DNA from: Siphonodentalium dalli
Taxonomy: Eukaryota > Mollusca > Scaphopoda > Gadilida > Siphonodentaliidae
Assembly (NCBI GenBank): GCA_032622095.1
Contig: CP136068.1
Span: 119,893,509 to 119,957,508, forward strand
Length of the DNA stretch: 64,000 nt
Reading direction: 5' to 3'
Under the pieces are notes generated by a model. It saw nothing but the letters and a program-made list of their open reading frames with translations, ran no database searches and was not told the DNA's origin. Shown here piece by piece: positions 34,901-45,178 of the stretch. Within the stretch, counting starts at the first letter, position 1. Each line of letters opens with the position of its first letter. The translations under genes and the position numbers were made by a program.

Positions 34901-37900
34901 ATTAATCTTTGCTATTTTCAGACCAATGTTAAAGAAGAAAGCAGTTCGGAGAAACTCTCACCAGTAGCCATTTCTAAGCAACTGGATTATCTCCAACATC
35001 AGCTCACTGATCTCCATCTGGAGAAGATTCTCGGACCCGAGGCATCAATTGATCTGTCTGATCCTCAAGGCGAACTAAGAAAGTAATTTCACTTGAAACA
35101 AGAATTATCATTGCCTCTCAAAACTTGAAATAGTGTCGGTCATTTGCAGAATGAGGTCCCGAGGGTGAATTTAGTAATGCTATCCCGCATGTAGTGTTGA
35201 AACGATTAATCGACTAGTCGAAGTCGACACGATTATTAAATTAGTCGATTCCGAAATCTGCTTGTCGATTAGTCTGGAAAAAGCACTACCTATGTGCTAT
35301 CATGACAGCAGTGCCATTGCACGGCCATATTATCACGTAATCTGTAACAGATAACGCATATTAACTTCTTCAAGCCTTATTGCATTGTTCCTTCAACGAT
35401 GCCACTGCCATCAGTCATGCACGGGCGATGAACTCCATGACCTGACTGAACCCAATGTATGCACATGTAGGTGTGGTTTCTTTTAGGTTGATCATCAAAG
35501 ACATGAAGTGTCGCTTCTGACTGAACACTGTCTAGTCGATGTGACGCAATGACCAGTGATAACTTCTCACTGTGGCATGTGTAATACTAGAGTAATGATA
35601 GCTTCAATGATATACGAAACATAATTCGCGACAAGTCAAGCTGGTAAAGTCAACTCAGTAACTGAATAGATTCTAATACCCATACCCCCCCCCCATGACA
35701 TGAGGCACCTATTCAGAGAGACAATAGAAAACACCCGACATCTCGTTAGCGAGACTTATGAACGAGACTTGCCTATTTTTTTCCTGGTTACCAGCGTCAA
35801 TTTTGTTTAAATAAAATGTTTTTATTACCTGCATTCTCCAAACCGTAAGATAATATGGAGGTTGCAGGAGAGCTGGGTTTAACCCTTTGAACCCTGACGT
35901 CCTGAACGTTAAATGACCCCAATCCGAGGCGCCTGACGTTATATAGTGTTCCAACGACGTAACTCATAAAGCTCTTAATTGGGACGTATATATATACATG
36001 TATACATGCTCAGCTATACGGTAATCTACTATGCTAACTGAACAAGTGTGCGGTGAAATATGTCACAGTGTATTTCAATGAGACAGTCTATTCCACGTTC
36101 AATATACATGTACATGTATATAGATATATTGCGGCTTCCTTTGGTCGCGCTATATATTTATAACGAAATTCTTACACTTTGCCTACAATATAGAAGGCGT
36201 TTCTCAAAATGCAACTGTGTGCTTGCGCGAAGAAACAGACCCCCTGTTTCCAATTTGGCTGCTAAAATCAGAGGTATGAACATGTGACTTATTCGCGAAA
36301 GTGTAGAAGCACTATTCTAGTTAATTTGGGCTTTGATCGTGAAATTTTAACGAAATACTTCCCCTTTTCCGACGATAAAAAGCAGGTTATTTTCTCGAAA
36401 AAGCCCTCTGCGCATGCGCGAAGAAACAAACCCTCTGTCGTCAGTTTGTCGATCAAAGTCACGTGGGTAAACATGTGACACGTGTGTGCAAAGAAGAAGT
36501 ACAACTCTAGTTGATATGTGCATTATTGAGCTGTAATTTCGTGTCAAATATCGTCTGATTTCCGGACTGGTATTCTGGTCTCCCGTGATATAGGAATATA
36601 AGGATTGGACCGGTATTACGGTCTCTCGGGTTCAAAGGGTTAAGACATCAAATTGGGAGACTCACGGGCAAAACGGGAGATTATATAGTTCACGTGCTTT
36701 CTGTTTGAACGTTCTGAAACGAAGAGTTGGATACTCAAAACTGCGATGCCACATGGCCCATTTTATATGTCATATGGGCATAGAAATGGGAACTCTTAGA
36801 AGGGTCCGACTAGTCGACTAGTAGTCGATTACCTCTGGCGACTAGTCGATTCCTTAAAATCGCTAATCGTTTCAACACTACCTGCATTGCAGGCTAGCAT
36901 CACCAAGTTCACCTTCTGGGAACTTCATTCATCTGAGACCTCAACTGCTACGGGAAACCTAGGATCAGATCGAAGTTCCCCAGTTGAAGATGGTGATGAT
37001 GTTCACCCATTAGTCACCTCGATAATGGATTTTATCTTCTGCAAATTAGAGGGATATAGAAACTGAACATAAGGGAAAAAGTAACTAAACACAATGTTAA
37101 TTTGAGACTACAGATGTTTTCCACAAGATGAGGCCTAAGCAGAATGAGGTCTCCAGAGGGTGAATTTAGTGATGCTAGCTTGCTGTGTGGGGTTAGCTCG
37201 GGACCTCATTCTGCAAATGTCCAGCACCATATATTGAGGCCTAAAACAGATTTAAATATAATTCCTGAATCATAAATTCTGCCCTCTATTGTTTTCAGGA
37301 GGCTGCTCACAGAGTTAGAATCATATAAATCATCTCTACCTTCTTCTGCTAAAAACATTCCTGCTAAATCTGGTGCTGATGGCGATCATGTGACATATGA
37401 ACTGTACTACAGACCAGAACAGGCACAATTTAGCAAGAATGCTAAGGTATACCAAGTAATGACTAATCAATGCCATACTGTTTTGCATCGGGGTGCTTGG
37501 GGGAATCCGTCTGTCTGATGTCTTTTCAGGTCATAACTTGAACATTAGTGCTCGGATCTTAATGAAATTTGGTAAGGATGTTCACCACTATGAGGACATT
37601 CAATGGAGTGTTTAATCGTTTTGTTCGGATTTATCCGTTCTAGAGTTATTCATCTTTGTTTATCTGGTAATGTTGGCCTTTTGTCTGTCCAAGCAGATAT
37701 CTCAATCATATCTTGTGTCGGATCTTCATGAAATTTATTATGGATGTTTACCGCTATTCAATGGAATGTTCAATCGTTTTGTTGAGGTTTTCATTCTGGA
37801 GTTATTCATCTTTGTTTATCTGAATATGCTGATTTTTGGGTCCGTCTGCCTGAGTATTTCAGTCATAGGCTTATAGGTATGCCCACACCAGGCTGTATGC

Positions 37901-38807
37901 CACATGGGTGTATGCATCAGACGACAGTCCGTCTCCTGTTCCTCCAATTTTTAGGGCCAGTCTAGAGGACTAAGTTAGCTACTCTTTTGATATCATTGCA
38001 TACTTTGCCCTTATATCCAGATATCCAGTGGTCATATTTACAATAAGGCTGTAATTTTGGGAATTCGCATTGGTGAAGTTACTTCTAAATCTATAAAGAT
38101 GTTTGTGGTGAAATCTCTAGTTGAAATTCAATTTGCCATGATTGAGTGCTAAGAAGATAGAAGAGTTCTCCTTCTTTGTATGCTTTTGGTACACTCGAAA
38201 CATTTTTGCATATATTTCGGTTATTAAAATAGCCCCTAAAACTGCTCCGCGGATGAGATAAGAAATTCTAGATGTCGAAGTCACCTGTCCGGAAACACTT
38301 ATATCAATTAATATTGATTTTATATCAATATTTTTTTATATAATGCCATAATCAAATGGAACGTTTTTCGTTACTATGTTTAGAACTTTTAGATTTATCT
38401 CGCATTGTTTCCTGGGTATTAAACATAAATATGATTCAAAGACCCATGTCTGAAAATGCTTCTATCTTTTAATATTGATTTTTTTTTCTTCAAATTTTCT
38501 GGTTTAATATACATACACTAAATTCGGGATATTTTATAGCGCGTGTTCGTTCTGGAGTTCATTTCATCATTTTGAACACTGTAAACTGACGTAAGAGTGA
38601 TGTGGATATTGTAGATTACAATAAGAAAATAGTTCTTAAAAACTCTTTACCCAGTCCTCAAAAAGTGCTTAAATTTGATTCACAGGAATGAGAAGTATGA
38701 ACCCTGAAGAGTAACAATAATAATTTCTAATTTTTTTTCAGCTTGCAAACCTGGAAGAAAGACTTGAAAGATTAGAGACAGTGATTGGACAGCCACAAGA
38801 AAAACTG
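25934..38807 (+). CDS. DCTN2: Dynactin subunit 2 (dynamitin, p50), exons 1-8; gene continues past the window
   Basis: Dynamitin forms the shoulder of dynactin, linking the p150-Glued arm to the Arp1 filament, and is needed for dynein-driven cargo transport. Eight exons with GT-AG boundaries join in frame: 25934-25969, 27975-28046, 28577-28667, 32012-32076, 34051-34149, 34922-35082, 37299-37446 and 38742-38807, about 246 residues. Recognition rests on the N terminus MADPKYANLPGI, the DLPEEDQ acidic motif, RRTGYISQNEYEM, PLQKYQRLQHE, LEKILGPEASIDLSDPQG and VTYELYYRPEQ, in the order seen in animal dynamitins. Known dynamitins are about 400 residues, so the C-terminal ~150, mostly coiled coil, are missing from the window. 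After exon 8 only repeat DNA follows to 64,000. All introns contain repeats, but no exon carries a frameshift or stop, so the gene looks functional as far as it can be read. Confidence 0.95.
26675..26985 (+). repeat. 160-bp tandem duplication in DCTN2 intron 1
   Basis: Two close copies with a 160-bp offset, starting GTTGTGTTTTTACTAACATG at 26,675 and 26,835. They share AACAAATCAAACTCAGTGGA, ATCACCATTCACTGACCATT and GCGTGTCTGTTTA. The unit length equals the satellite monomer length but the sequence is unrelated. Confidence 0.85.
27020..27250 (+). repeat. 134-bp tandem duplication in DCTN2 intron 1
   Basis: TAATACAGATATATGTGTGA starts at 27,041 and again at 27,175. Nearly identical AT-rich sequence follows each, running into ATAAGTTTGAAAAT. 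Confidence 0.85.
27260..27372 (+). repeat. Minisatellite, 7 units of 16-17 bp
   Basis: Seven head-to-tail variants of GGTCCGTAAGAGCCAGG, differing mainly in the TA(T/A)(G/A/C)A part and in the spacer G. It lies directly after the 134-bp duplication. The minus-strand open frames with GSYGPWLLRT repeats come from this array and are not a gene. Confidence 0.9.
27975..28046 (+). CDS. DCTN2: DCTN2 exon 2
   Basis: 24 codons beginning DWNAPDLYQTDDLPEEDQ, the acidic N-terminal segment. The acceptor is TATGTTTTCAG and the donor GTAAGT. Both ends are phase 0. Confidence 0.93.
28577..28667 (+). CDS. DCTN2: DCTN2 exon 3
   Basis: 30 codons plus one base, containing ESLTVNTSDAYNKFKGK, which aligns with the Asn-rich AYDKFK region of vertebrate dynamitin. 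Acceptor TTGTTTTAG, donor GTATGT. The split Asp codon is completed by exon 4. Confidence 0.92.
29570..29968. mobile_element. 399-bp TTAA-flanked MITE (piggyBac-like ends) with two internal palindromes
   Basis: TTAA at 29,570 and 29,965 flanks perfect 14-bp ends CCCTTTACCCAACA / TGTTGGGTAAAGGG. TTAA duplication with CCC- ends is typical of piggyBac-type elements. Inside, two hairpins of about 70 bp (about 29,600-29,670 and 29,752-29,821) each carry CCAATGCATTCTCTTATATA and its complement. The two hairpins are inverted copies of each other, separated by an A/T-rich spacer. There is no transposase. It lies in DCTN2 intron 3. Confidence 0.88.
31240..31312. repeat. Diverged fragment of the AGGCCTAAA element
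   Basis: An A-run followed by GTCCAGGTCGGCCCAATTTC, GGCAGGTCGCTCGGCAACC and GGAAACAGACATAATATTT parallels the right-end region of the element at 11,832-13,219 (GGTCGGC, GGTCGGTCGGG, GGAAACAAACGTATTTT). Confidence 0.45.
32012..32076 (+). CDS. DCTN2: DCTN2 exon 4
   Basis: Encodes FSDHISRARRTGYISQNEYEM after the split Asp, matching the conserved RTGYxSxxYEM motif. The acceptor is TTATTTTCAG. The first bases of the exon read ATTTTTCAG, so a second AG lies nine bases downstream, but only the upstream AG keeps frame with exon 3. Donor GTATGT. Confidence 0.93.
32087..32150. mobile_element. Possible hAT-like end in intron 4
   Basis: CAGGGTTTCCGCCAGGGCGG, starting ten bases after exon 4, resembles a hAT terminal repeat (CAGGGTTTCC type), followed by a self-complementary GGGTCCATCCCACGGACCC. 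No matching right end was found before 33,600, so it is a fragment at most. Confidence 0.35.
32375..32570 (+). repeat. Two-unit ~130-bp tandem duplication
   Basis: GAGTGCGGATATTTTTGTGC, then ACGGGATTCCATGGATGAAA (about 32,380-32,420), recurs as GAGTCGGGGATATTTTTATG, then CACGGGATTTTCGTGGATG (about 32,512-32,552). It is in DCTN2 intron 4 and non-coding. Confidence 0.65.
33605..33681 (+). pseudogene. Duplicated, disabled copy of DCTN2 exon 4 tail
   Basis: Bases 33,627-33,681 match 32,032-32,086 (the last 45 coding bases of exon 4 plus 10 bases of intron) at 50 of 55 positions. Two changes turn the QNE codons into QK-stop (CAA AAA TAA), and the donor becomes GGTACATT. Just before it, 33,605-33,622 repeats ATGAAATGGTATGTTAAG, the exon 4 donor region, a second time. 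It is a relic duplication within intron 4 and not a usable alternative exon. Confidence 0.85.
34051..34149 (+). CDS. DCTN2: DCTN2 exon 5
   Basis: 33 codons containing EMPLQKYQRLQHEIRELAED, the start of the first coiled coil. Acceptor TGATTATCAG, donor GTAATC. Both ends are phase 0. Confidence 0.94.
34922..35082 (+). CDS. DCTN2: DCTN2 exon 6
   Basis: 53 codons plus two bases, with SPVAISKQLDYLQHQLTDL and LEKILGPEASIDLSDPQG, both strong dynamitin signatures. Acceptor GCTATTTTCAG, donor GTAATT. The split codon with exon 7 gives Lys. Confidence 0.95.
35192..36880. mobile_element. 1.69-kb non-autonomous hAT-like element
   Basis: The terminal repeats TAGTGTTGAAACGATTA (35,192) and TAATCGTTTCAACACTA (ending 36,880) are exact complements, except for a 1-base shift in the bases that follow. 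GACTAGTCGA motifs are repeated just inside both ends. The flanking octamers CCCGCATG and CCTGCATT agree at six of eight bases, consistent with a decayed 8-bp duplication. No transposase is encoded, and the middle is occupied by the TTAA-type element at 35,879. Confidence 0.82.
35879..36643. mobile_element. 765-bp TTAA-flanked MITE (piggyBac-like ends)
   Basis: TTAA at 35,879 and 36,640 flanks 12-bp perfect ends CCCTTTGAACCC / GGGTTCAAAGGG. Internally there are two diverged direct repeats of about 190 bp, each with GCGCGAAGAAACA-ACCC, AACATGTGAC and CTCTAGTT or TTCTAGTT. It is nested inside the hAT-like element, so it inserted last or moved in with it. Confidence 0.85.
37139..37214. mobile_element. 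76-bp foldback MITE, GAGGTGAATTT family
   Basis: GCAGAATGAGGTC at 37,139 and GACCTCATTCTGC ending at 37,214 are complementary ends, with AGGGTGAATTTAGTGATGCT between them. It lies 85 bp upstream of DCTN2 exon 7 in intron 6. Confidence 0.75.
37299..37446 (+). CDS. DCTN2: DCTN2 exon 7
   Basis: One base plus 49 codons: RLLTELESYKSS, a Ser/Ala-rich linker, then VTYELYYRPEQAQFSKNAK, the conserved TYEL-RPEQ segment. Acceptor TTGTTTTCAG, donor GTATAC. Confidence 0.95.
37490..37860 (+). repeat. ~185-bp degenerate tandem repeat in DCTN2 intron 7
   Basis: Two units share GTCTGTC, TCGGATCTT-ATGAAATTT, GGATGTTYACC, AATCGTTTTGTT and GAGTTATTCATCTTTGTTTA. The GATCTTCATGAAATTT...GGATGTT core resembles GATCATCATGAAATTTG...GGATGTT in the big satellite (minus array). 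The 68-codon open frame here is not a gene. Confidence 0.7.
38275..38412 (+). repeat. Dispersed repeat, second copy
   Basis: Diverged direct match to 10,789-10,936. A partial third unit (GACCCATGTCTGAAAATGC, TTCTATCTTTTAATATTGAT) follows at about 38,440-38,490. Confidence 0.55.
38742..38807 (+). CDS. DCTN2: DCTN2 exon 8
   Basis: 22 codons, LANLEERLERLETVIGQPQE plus KL, continuing the central coiled coil. Acceptor after a T-run (TTTTTTTTCAG), donor GTATGT, phase 0. This is the last exon found; the next should encode a segment like the NPLSAG region of other dynamitins. Confidence 0.92.
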
Positions 38808-38823
38808 GTATGTGATATATTTA

Positions 38824-39272
38824 TTAAAGGTACGCAATCCGATTCGACGGTCCCCATATCATCAGATTCCAACAACAACAAAACATTTTGAAATGCCGCT
38901 TCAGTTATCAGAATCGATTAATTGCCCAAAAATAATGCTAACCACAGTCAACTATAGTATAAAATTGCCCAAAACCTGTTATTTATCAACTTTTTGTTCA
39001 ACAAAATTTTGCCGGTTGTCAAATATCTGACACAAAAAAGCCACTGGATTTTAGAGTTATCGATCTTCATCCTCTATCTGGTCAGATAAGTTCTTCTCGT
39101 CGACAGTTTACTGGCTGGGCCTTTTAAAATAAAAATAATAGATTTCAAACATCGATATATGATCACTCCTAGCTTTGATGGGTGTGTTCCTCGACTCGAA
39201 TCAAATATTGTTTACCCCCGAAGCCAATGAAATAGTAATTTGCGAGCGTTAATTCGGATTGAGTTCCTTTAA
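38824..39272. mobile_element. Foldback MITE, TTAA/TA-type ends, copy 2
   Basis: The left end TTAAAGGTACGCAATCCGA pairs with the right end TCGGATTGAGTTCCTTTAA with one mismatch. Inner sequence such as CCTCGACTCGAATCAAATAT, then TACCCCC-AAGCCAA, matches the copy at 2,348-2,824. It starts 17 bp after DCTN2 exon 8. Confidence 0.85.
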
Positions 39273-39283
39273 TGGCAATGACT

Positions 39284-39499
39284 GGGATTGCTACAAGTCA
39301 ACATGTACTTATGCATGGTGTAGATATTGGATTAACACTGTATAGTGTTCATTCAAGCTGCCCAATGTTTTACAGAAGTTATTTATTAATTTCACTGGCT
39401 GGGATTGCTACAAGTCAACATGTACTTATGTATGGTGTAGATAAGGGGTTATCACTGTAAAGTGTTAATCTAAGCTGCCCAATGTTTTAAAGTAGTTAT
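39284..39499 (+). repeat. 117-bp tandem duplication at the satellite insertion point
   Basis: GGGATTGCTACAAGTCAACA occurs at 39,284 and 39,401. Each copy runs through TATGGTGTAGATA (TGCATGG in the first) to AAGCTGCCCAATGTTTTA. The second copy stops at the edge of the satellite element, which apparently inserted into it. Confidence 0.8.
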
Positions 39500-41997
39500 T
39501 AGCTCAACTTTACTTTGTAAAGTTTGAGCTATTGCCATGGCTTTGTCGTCCGTCGTCCGTGTGTGCGTGTGTACGTAAGGCGTCAACAATGCAGTCTACA
39601 GGTCGTACCTTTGGTCGGATCATTATGAAATTTGTCATAGCTGTTGACATCAACATTTAGACCAGAATGATTAATTTTGGGGTCATTCGGTAAAAAAACA
39701 TGGCCGCCAGTGGCCATCTTGCAAAATTCAATCCATTAGCACGGGCTACAGGCCATACTATTTGTCTGATCGTCATGAAATTTGTCATGGATGTTAAGAT
39801 TGACATGTAGATGGGAACGAGTAATTTTGGGGTCATTTGGCCCAAAAACATGGCCGCCAGCAGCCATCTTGGATTTTACTCTTTGTATGACTAAATCCTT
39901 TAGCACGGGCTACAGGTCGTACTTTTAGTCTGATCATCATAAAATTTGTCAAGAATGTTAATAATGACATGTAGATGGGAACGAGTCATTTTGGGGTCAT
40001 TCGGCCAAAAAACATGGCCGCCAGCAGGCATCTTTGATTTCACTCTTTGTATGACTAAATACTTTAGCACGGGCTACAGGTCGTACCTTTAGTCCGATCA
40101 TCATAAAATTTGTCGTGGCTGTTGAAATTGGAATGTAGATGGGAACGAGTCATTTTGGGGTCATTCGGACAAAAAACATGGCTGCCAGTGGCCATATTGG
40201 ATTTCAAAATTCAATCCATTAGCACGGGCCACAGGTCGTACTGTTCGTCTGATCATCATGAAATTTGTCATGGATGTTAATATTGACATGTAGATGGGAA
40301 CGAGTAATTTTGGGGTCATTCGGCCAAATAACATGGCGGTCAGCCGCCATCTTGGATTTTACTCTTTGTATGACTAAATTCTTTAGCACAGGCTACAGGT
40401 CGTACCTTTAGTCTGATCATCATCAAATTAGTCATGCATGTTAATATTGACATGTAGATGGGAACGAGTAATTTTGGGGTCATTTGGCCCAAAAACATGG
40501 CCGCCAGCAGCCATCTTGGATTTTACTCTTTGTATGACTAAATCCTTTAGCACGGGCTACAGGTCGTACCTTTAGTCTGATCATCATAAAATATGTCATG
40601 AATGTTGATAATAACATGTAGATGGGAACGAGTCATTTTGGGGTCGTTCGGTCAAAAAACATGGCCGCCAGCAGGCATCTTTGATTTTACTCTTTGTATG
40701 ACTAAATCCTTTAGCACGGGCTACAGGTCGTACTTTTAGTCTGATCATCATAAAATTTGTGATGGCTGTTGAAATTGGAATGTAGATGGGAACGAGTCAT
40801 TTTGGGGTCATTCGGACAAAAAATAATGGCCGCCAGTGACCATCTTGGATTTCAAAATTCAATCCATTAGCACGGGCCACAGGTCGTACTGTTCGGCTGA
40901 TCATCATGAAATTTGTCATGGATGTTAATATTGACATGTAGATGGGAACGAGTAATTTTGGGGTCATTCGGCCAAAAAACATGGCGGCCAGCAGCCATCT
41001 TGGATTTTACTCTTTGTATGACTAAATTATTTAGCACGGGCTACAGGTCGTACCTTTAGTCTGATCATCATCAAATTTGTCATGGATGTTAATATTGATA
41101 TGTAGATGGGAACGAGTAATTTTGGGGTCATTTGGCCCAAAAACATGGCCGCCAGCAGCCATCTTGGATTTTACTCTTAGTATGACTAAATCCTTTAGCA
41201 CGGGCTACAGGTCGTACCTTTAGTCTGATCATCATAAAATTTGTCATGAATGTTAATAATGACATGTAGATGGGAACGAGTCATTTTGGGGTCATTCGGT
41301 CAAAAAACATGGCCGCCAGCAGGCATCTTTGATTTTACTCTTTGTATGACTAAATCCTTTAGCACGGGCTACAGGTCGTACCTTTAGTCTGATCATCATA
41401 AAATTTGTTATGGCTGTTGAAATTGGAATGTAGATGGGAACGAGTCATTTTGGGGTCATTCGGACAAAAAACAATGGCCGCCAGTGGCCATCTTGGATTT
41501 AAAAATTCAATCCATTAGCACGGGCCACAGGTCGTACTGTTCATCTGATCATCATGAAATTTGTGATGGATGTTAATATTGACATGTAGATGGGAACGAG
41601 TAATTTTGGGGTCATTCGGCCAAAAAACATGGCGGCCAGCAACCATCTTGGATTTTACTCTTTGTATGACTAAATTCTTTAGCACGGGCTACAGGTTGTA
41701 CCTTTAGTCCGATCATCATAGAATTTGTCATGGCTGTTGAAATTGGAATGTAGATGGGAACGAGTCATTTTGGGGTCATTTGGACAAAAAACATGGCCGC
41801 CAGTGGCCAACTTGGATTTCAAAATTCAATCCATTAGCACGGGCCACAGGTCGTACTGTTCGTCTGATCATCATGAAATTTGTCATGGATGTTAATGTTG
41901 ACATGTAGATGGGAACGAGTAATTTTGGGGTCATTCGGCCAAAAAACATGGCGGCCAGCAGCCATCTTGGATTTTACTCTTTGTATGACTAAATTCT

Positions 41998-44900
41998 TTA
42001 GCACAGGCTACAGGTCGTACCTTTAGTCTGATCATCATCAAATTTGTCATGGTTGTTAATATTGACATGTAGATGGGAACGAGTCATTTTGGGGTTATTT
42101 GGCCCAAAAACATGGCCGCCAGCAGCCATCTTGGATTTTACTCTTGTATGACTAAATCCTTTAGCACGGGCTACAGGTCGTACCTTTAGTCTGATCATCA
42201 TAAAATATGTCATGAATGTTGATAATAACATGTAGATGGGAACGAGTCATTTTGGGGTCGTTCGGTCAAAAAACATGGCCGCCAGCAGGCATCTTTGATT
42301 TTACTCTTTGTATGACTAAATCCTTTAGCACGGGCTACAGGTCGTACCTTTAGTCTGATCATCATAAAATTTGTTATGGCTGTTGAAATTGGAATGTAGA
42401 TGGGAACGAGTCATTTTGGGGTCATTCGGACAAAAAATAATGGCTGCCAGTGGCCATCTTGGATTTCAAAATTCAATCCATTAGCACGGGCCACAGGTCG
42501 TACTGTTCGGCTGATCATCATGAAATTTGTCATGGATGTTAATATTGACATGTAGATGGGAACGAGTAATTTTGGGGTCATTCGGCCAAAAAACATGGCG
42601 GCCAGCAGCCATCTTGGATTTTACTCTTTGTATGACTAAATTCTTTAGCACGGGCTACAGGTCGTACCTTTAGTCTGATCATCATCAAATTTGTCATGGA
42701 TGTTAATATTGATATGTAGATGGGAACGAGTAATTTTGGGGTCATTTGGCCCAAAAACATGGCCGCCAGCAGCCATCTTGGATTTTACTCTTTGTATGAC
42801 TAAATCCTTTAGCACGGGCTACAGGTCGTACCTTTAGTCTGATCATCATAAAATTTGTCATGAATGTTAATAATGACATGTAGATGGGAACGAGTCATTT
42901 TGGGGTCATTCGGTCAAAAAACATGGCCGCCAGCAGGCATCTTTGATTTTACTCTTTGTATGACTAAATCCTTTAGCACGGGCTACAGGTCGTACCTTTA
43001 GTCTGATCATCATAAAATTTGTTATGGCTGTTGAAATTGGAATGTAGATGGGAACGAGTCATTTTGGGGTCATTCGGACAAAAAACAATGGCCGCCAGTG
43101 GCCATCTTGGATTTCAAAATTCAATCCATTAGCACGGGCCACAGGTCGTACTGTTCGTCTGATCATCATGAAATTTGTGATGGATGTTAATATTGACATG
43201 TAGATGGGAACGAGTAATTTTGGGGTCATTCGGCCAAAAAACATGGCGGCCAGCAGCCATCTTGGATTTTACTCTTTGTATGACTAAATTCTTTAGCACG
43301 GGCTACAGGTTGTACCTTTAGTCCGATCATCATAGAATTTGTCATGGCTGTTGAAATTGGAATGTAGATGGGAACGAGTCATTTTGGGGTCATTCGGACA
43401 AAAAACAATGGCCGCCAGTGGCCATCTTGGATTTAAAAATTCAATCCATTAGCACGGGCCACAGGTCGTACTGTTCATCTGATCATCATGAAATTTGTGA
43501 TGGATGTTAATATTGACATGTAGATGGGAACGAGTAATTTTGGGGTCATTCGGCCAAAAAACATGGCGGCCAGCAACCATCTTGGATTTTACTCTTTGTA
43601 TGACTAAATTCTTTAGCACGGGCTACAGGTTGTACCTTTAGTCCGATCATCATAGAATTTGTCATGGCTGTTGAAATTGGAATGTAGATGGGAACGAGTC
43701 ATTTTGGGGTCATTTGGACAAAAAACATGGCCGCCAGTGGCCAACTTGGATTTCAAAATTCAATCCATTAGCACGGGCCACAGGTCGTACTGTTCGTCTG
43801 ATCATCATGAAATTTGTCATGGATGTTAATGTTGACATGTAGATGGGAACGAGTAATTTTGGGGTCATTCGGCCAAAAAACATGGCGGCCAGCAGCCATC
43901 TTGGATTTTACTCTTTGTATGACTAAATTCTTTAGCACAGGCTACAGGTCGTACCTTTAGTCTGATCATCATCAAATTTGTCATGGTTGTTAATATTGAC
44001 ATGTAGATGGGAACGAGTCATTTTGGGGTTATTTGGCCCAAAAACATGGCCGCCAGCAGCCATCTTGGATTTTACTCTTGTATGACTAAATCCTTTAGCA
44101 CGGGCTACAGGTCGTACCTTTAGTCTGATCATCATAAAATATGTCATGAATGTTGATAATAACATGTAGATGGGAACGAGTCATTTTGGGGTCGTTCGGT
44201 CAAAAAACATGGCCGCCAGCAGGCATCTTTGATTTTACTCTTTGTATGACTAAATCCTTTAGCACGGGCTACAGGTCGTACCTTTAGTCTGATCATCATA
44301 AAATTTGTTATGGCTGTTGAAATTGGAATGTAGATGGGAACGAGTCATTTTGGGGTCATTCGGACAAAAAATAATGGCTGCCAGTGGCCATCTTGGATTT
44401 CAAAATTCAATCCATTAGCACGGGCCACAGGTCGTACTGTTCGGCTGATCATCATGAAATTTGTCATGGATGTTAATATTGACATGTAGATGGGAACGAG
44501 TAATTTTGGGGTCATTCGGCCAAAAAACATGGCGGCCAGCAGCCATCTTGGATTTTACTCTTTGTATGACTAAATTCTTTAGCACGGGCTACAGGTCGTA
44601 CCTTTAGTCTGATCATCATCAAATTTGTCATGGATGTTAATATTGATATGTAGATGGGAACGAGTAATTTTGGGGTCATTTGGCCCAAAAACATGGCCGC
44701 CAGCAGCCATCTTGGATTTTACTCTTTGTATGACTAAATCCTTTAGCACGGGCTACAGGTCGTACCTTTAGTCTGATCATCATAAAATTTGTCATGAATG
44801 TTAATAATGACATGTAGATGGGAACGAGTCATTTTGGGGTCATTCGGTCAAAAAACATGGCCGCCAGCAGGCATCTTTGATTTTACTCTTTGTATGACTA

Positions 44901-45178
44901 AATCCTTTAGCACGGGCTACAGGTCGTACCTTTAGTCTGATCATCATAAAATTTGTTATGGCTGTTGAAATTGGAATGTAGATGGGAACGAGTCATTTTG
45001 GGGTCATTCGGACAAAAAACAATGGCCGCCAGTGGCCATCTTGGATTTCAAAATTCAATCCATTAGCACGGGCCACAGGTCGTACTGTTCGTCTGATCAT
45101 CATGAAATTTGTGATGGATGTTAATATTGACATGTAGATGGGAACGAGTAATTTTGGGGTCATTCGGCCAAAAAACAT
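41998..45178 (-). repeat. 1,934-bp higher-order duplication in the satellite
   Basis: Four distinct monomer variants at 41,998, 42,411, 42,578 and 43,059 recur in the same order exactly 1,934 bp further on (43,932, 44,345, 44,512, 44,993). The shared markers include the 2-base-shortened TTACTCTTGTATGAC and the TAATGGCTGCCAGTGG variant. Confidence 0.85.

Larger units (their letters stand above)
35146..36936. mobile_element. GAGGTGAATTT-family foldback MITE, split by a hAT-like insertion
   Basis: The left part GCAGAATGAGGTCCCGAGGG, with TGAATTTAGTAATGCTATCC (35,146-35,191), and the right part GCAGGCTAGCATCACCAAG, with TTCACCTTCTGGGAACTTCA (36,888-36,934), together form the same kind of foldback as 10,467 and 37,139. 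They are separated by the element at 35,192-36,880. This is the outermost layer of a three-level nest in DCTN2 intron 6. Confidence 0.75.
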
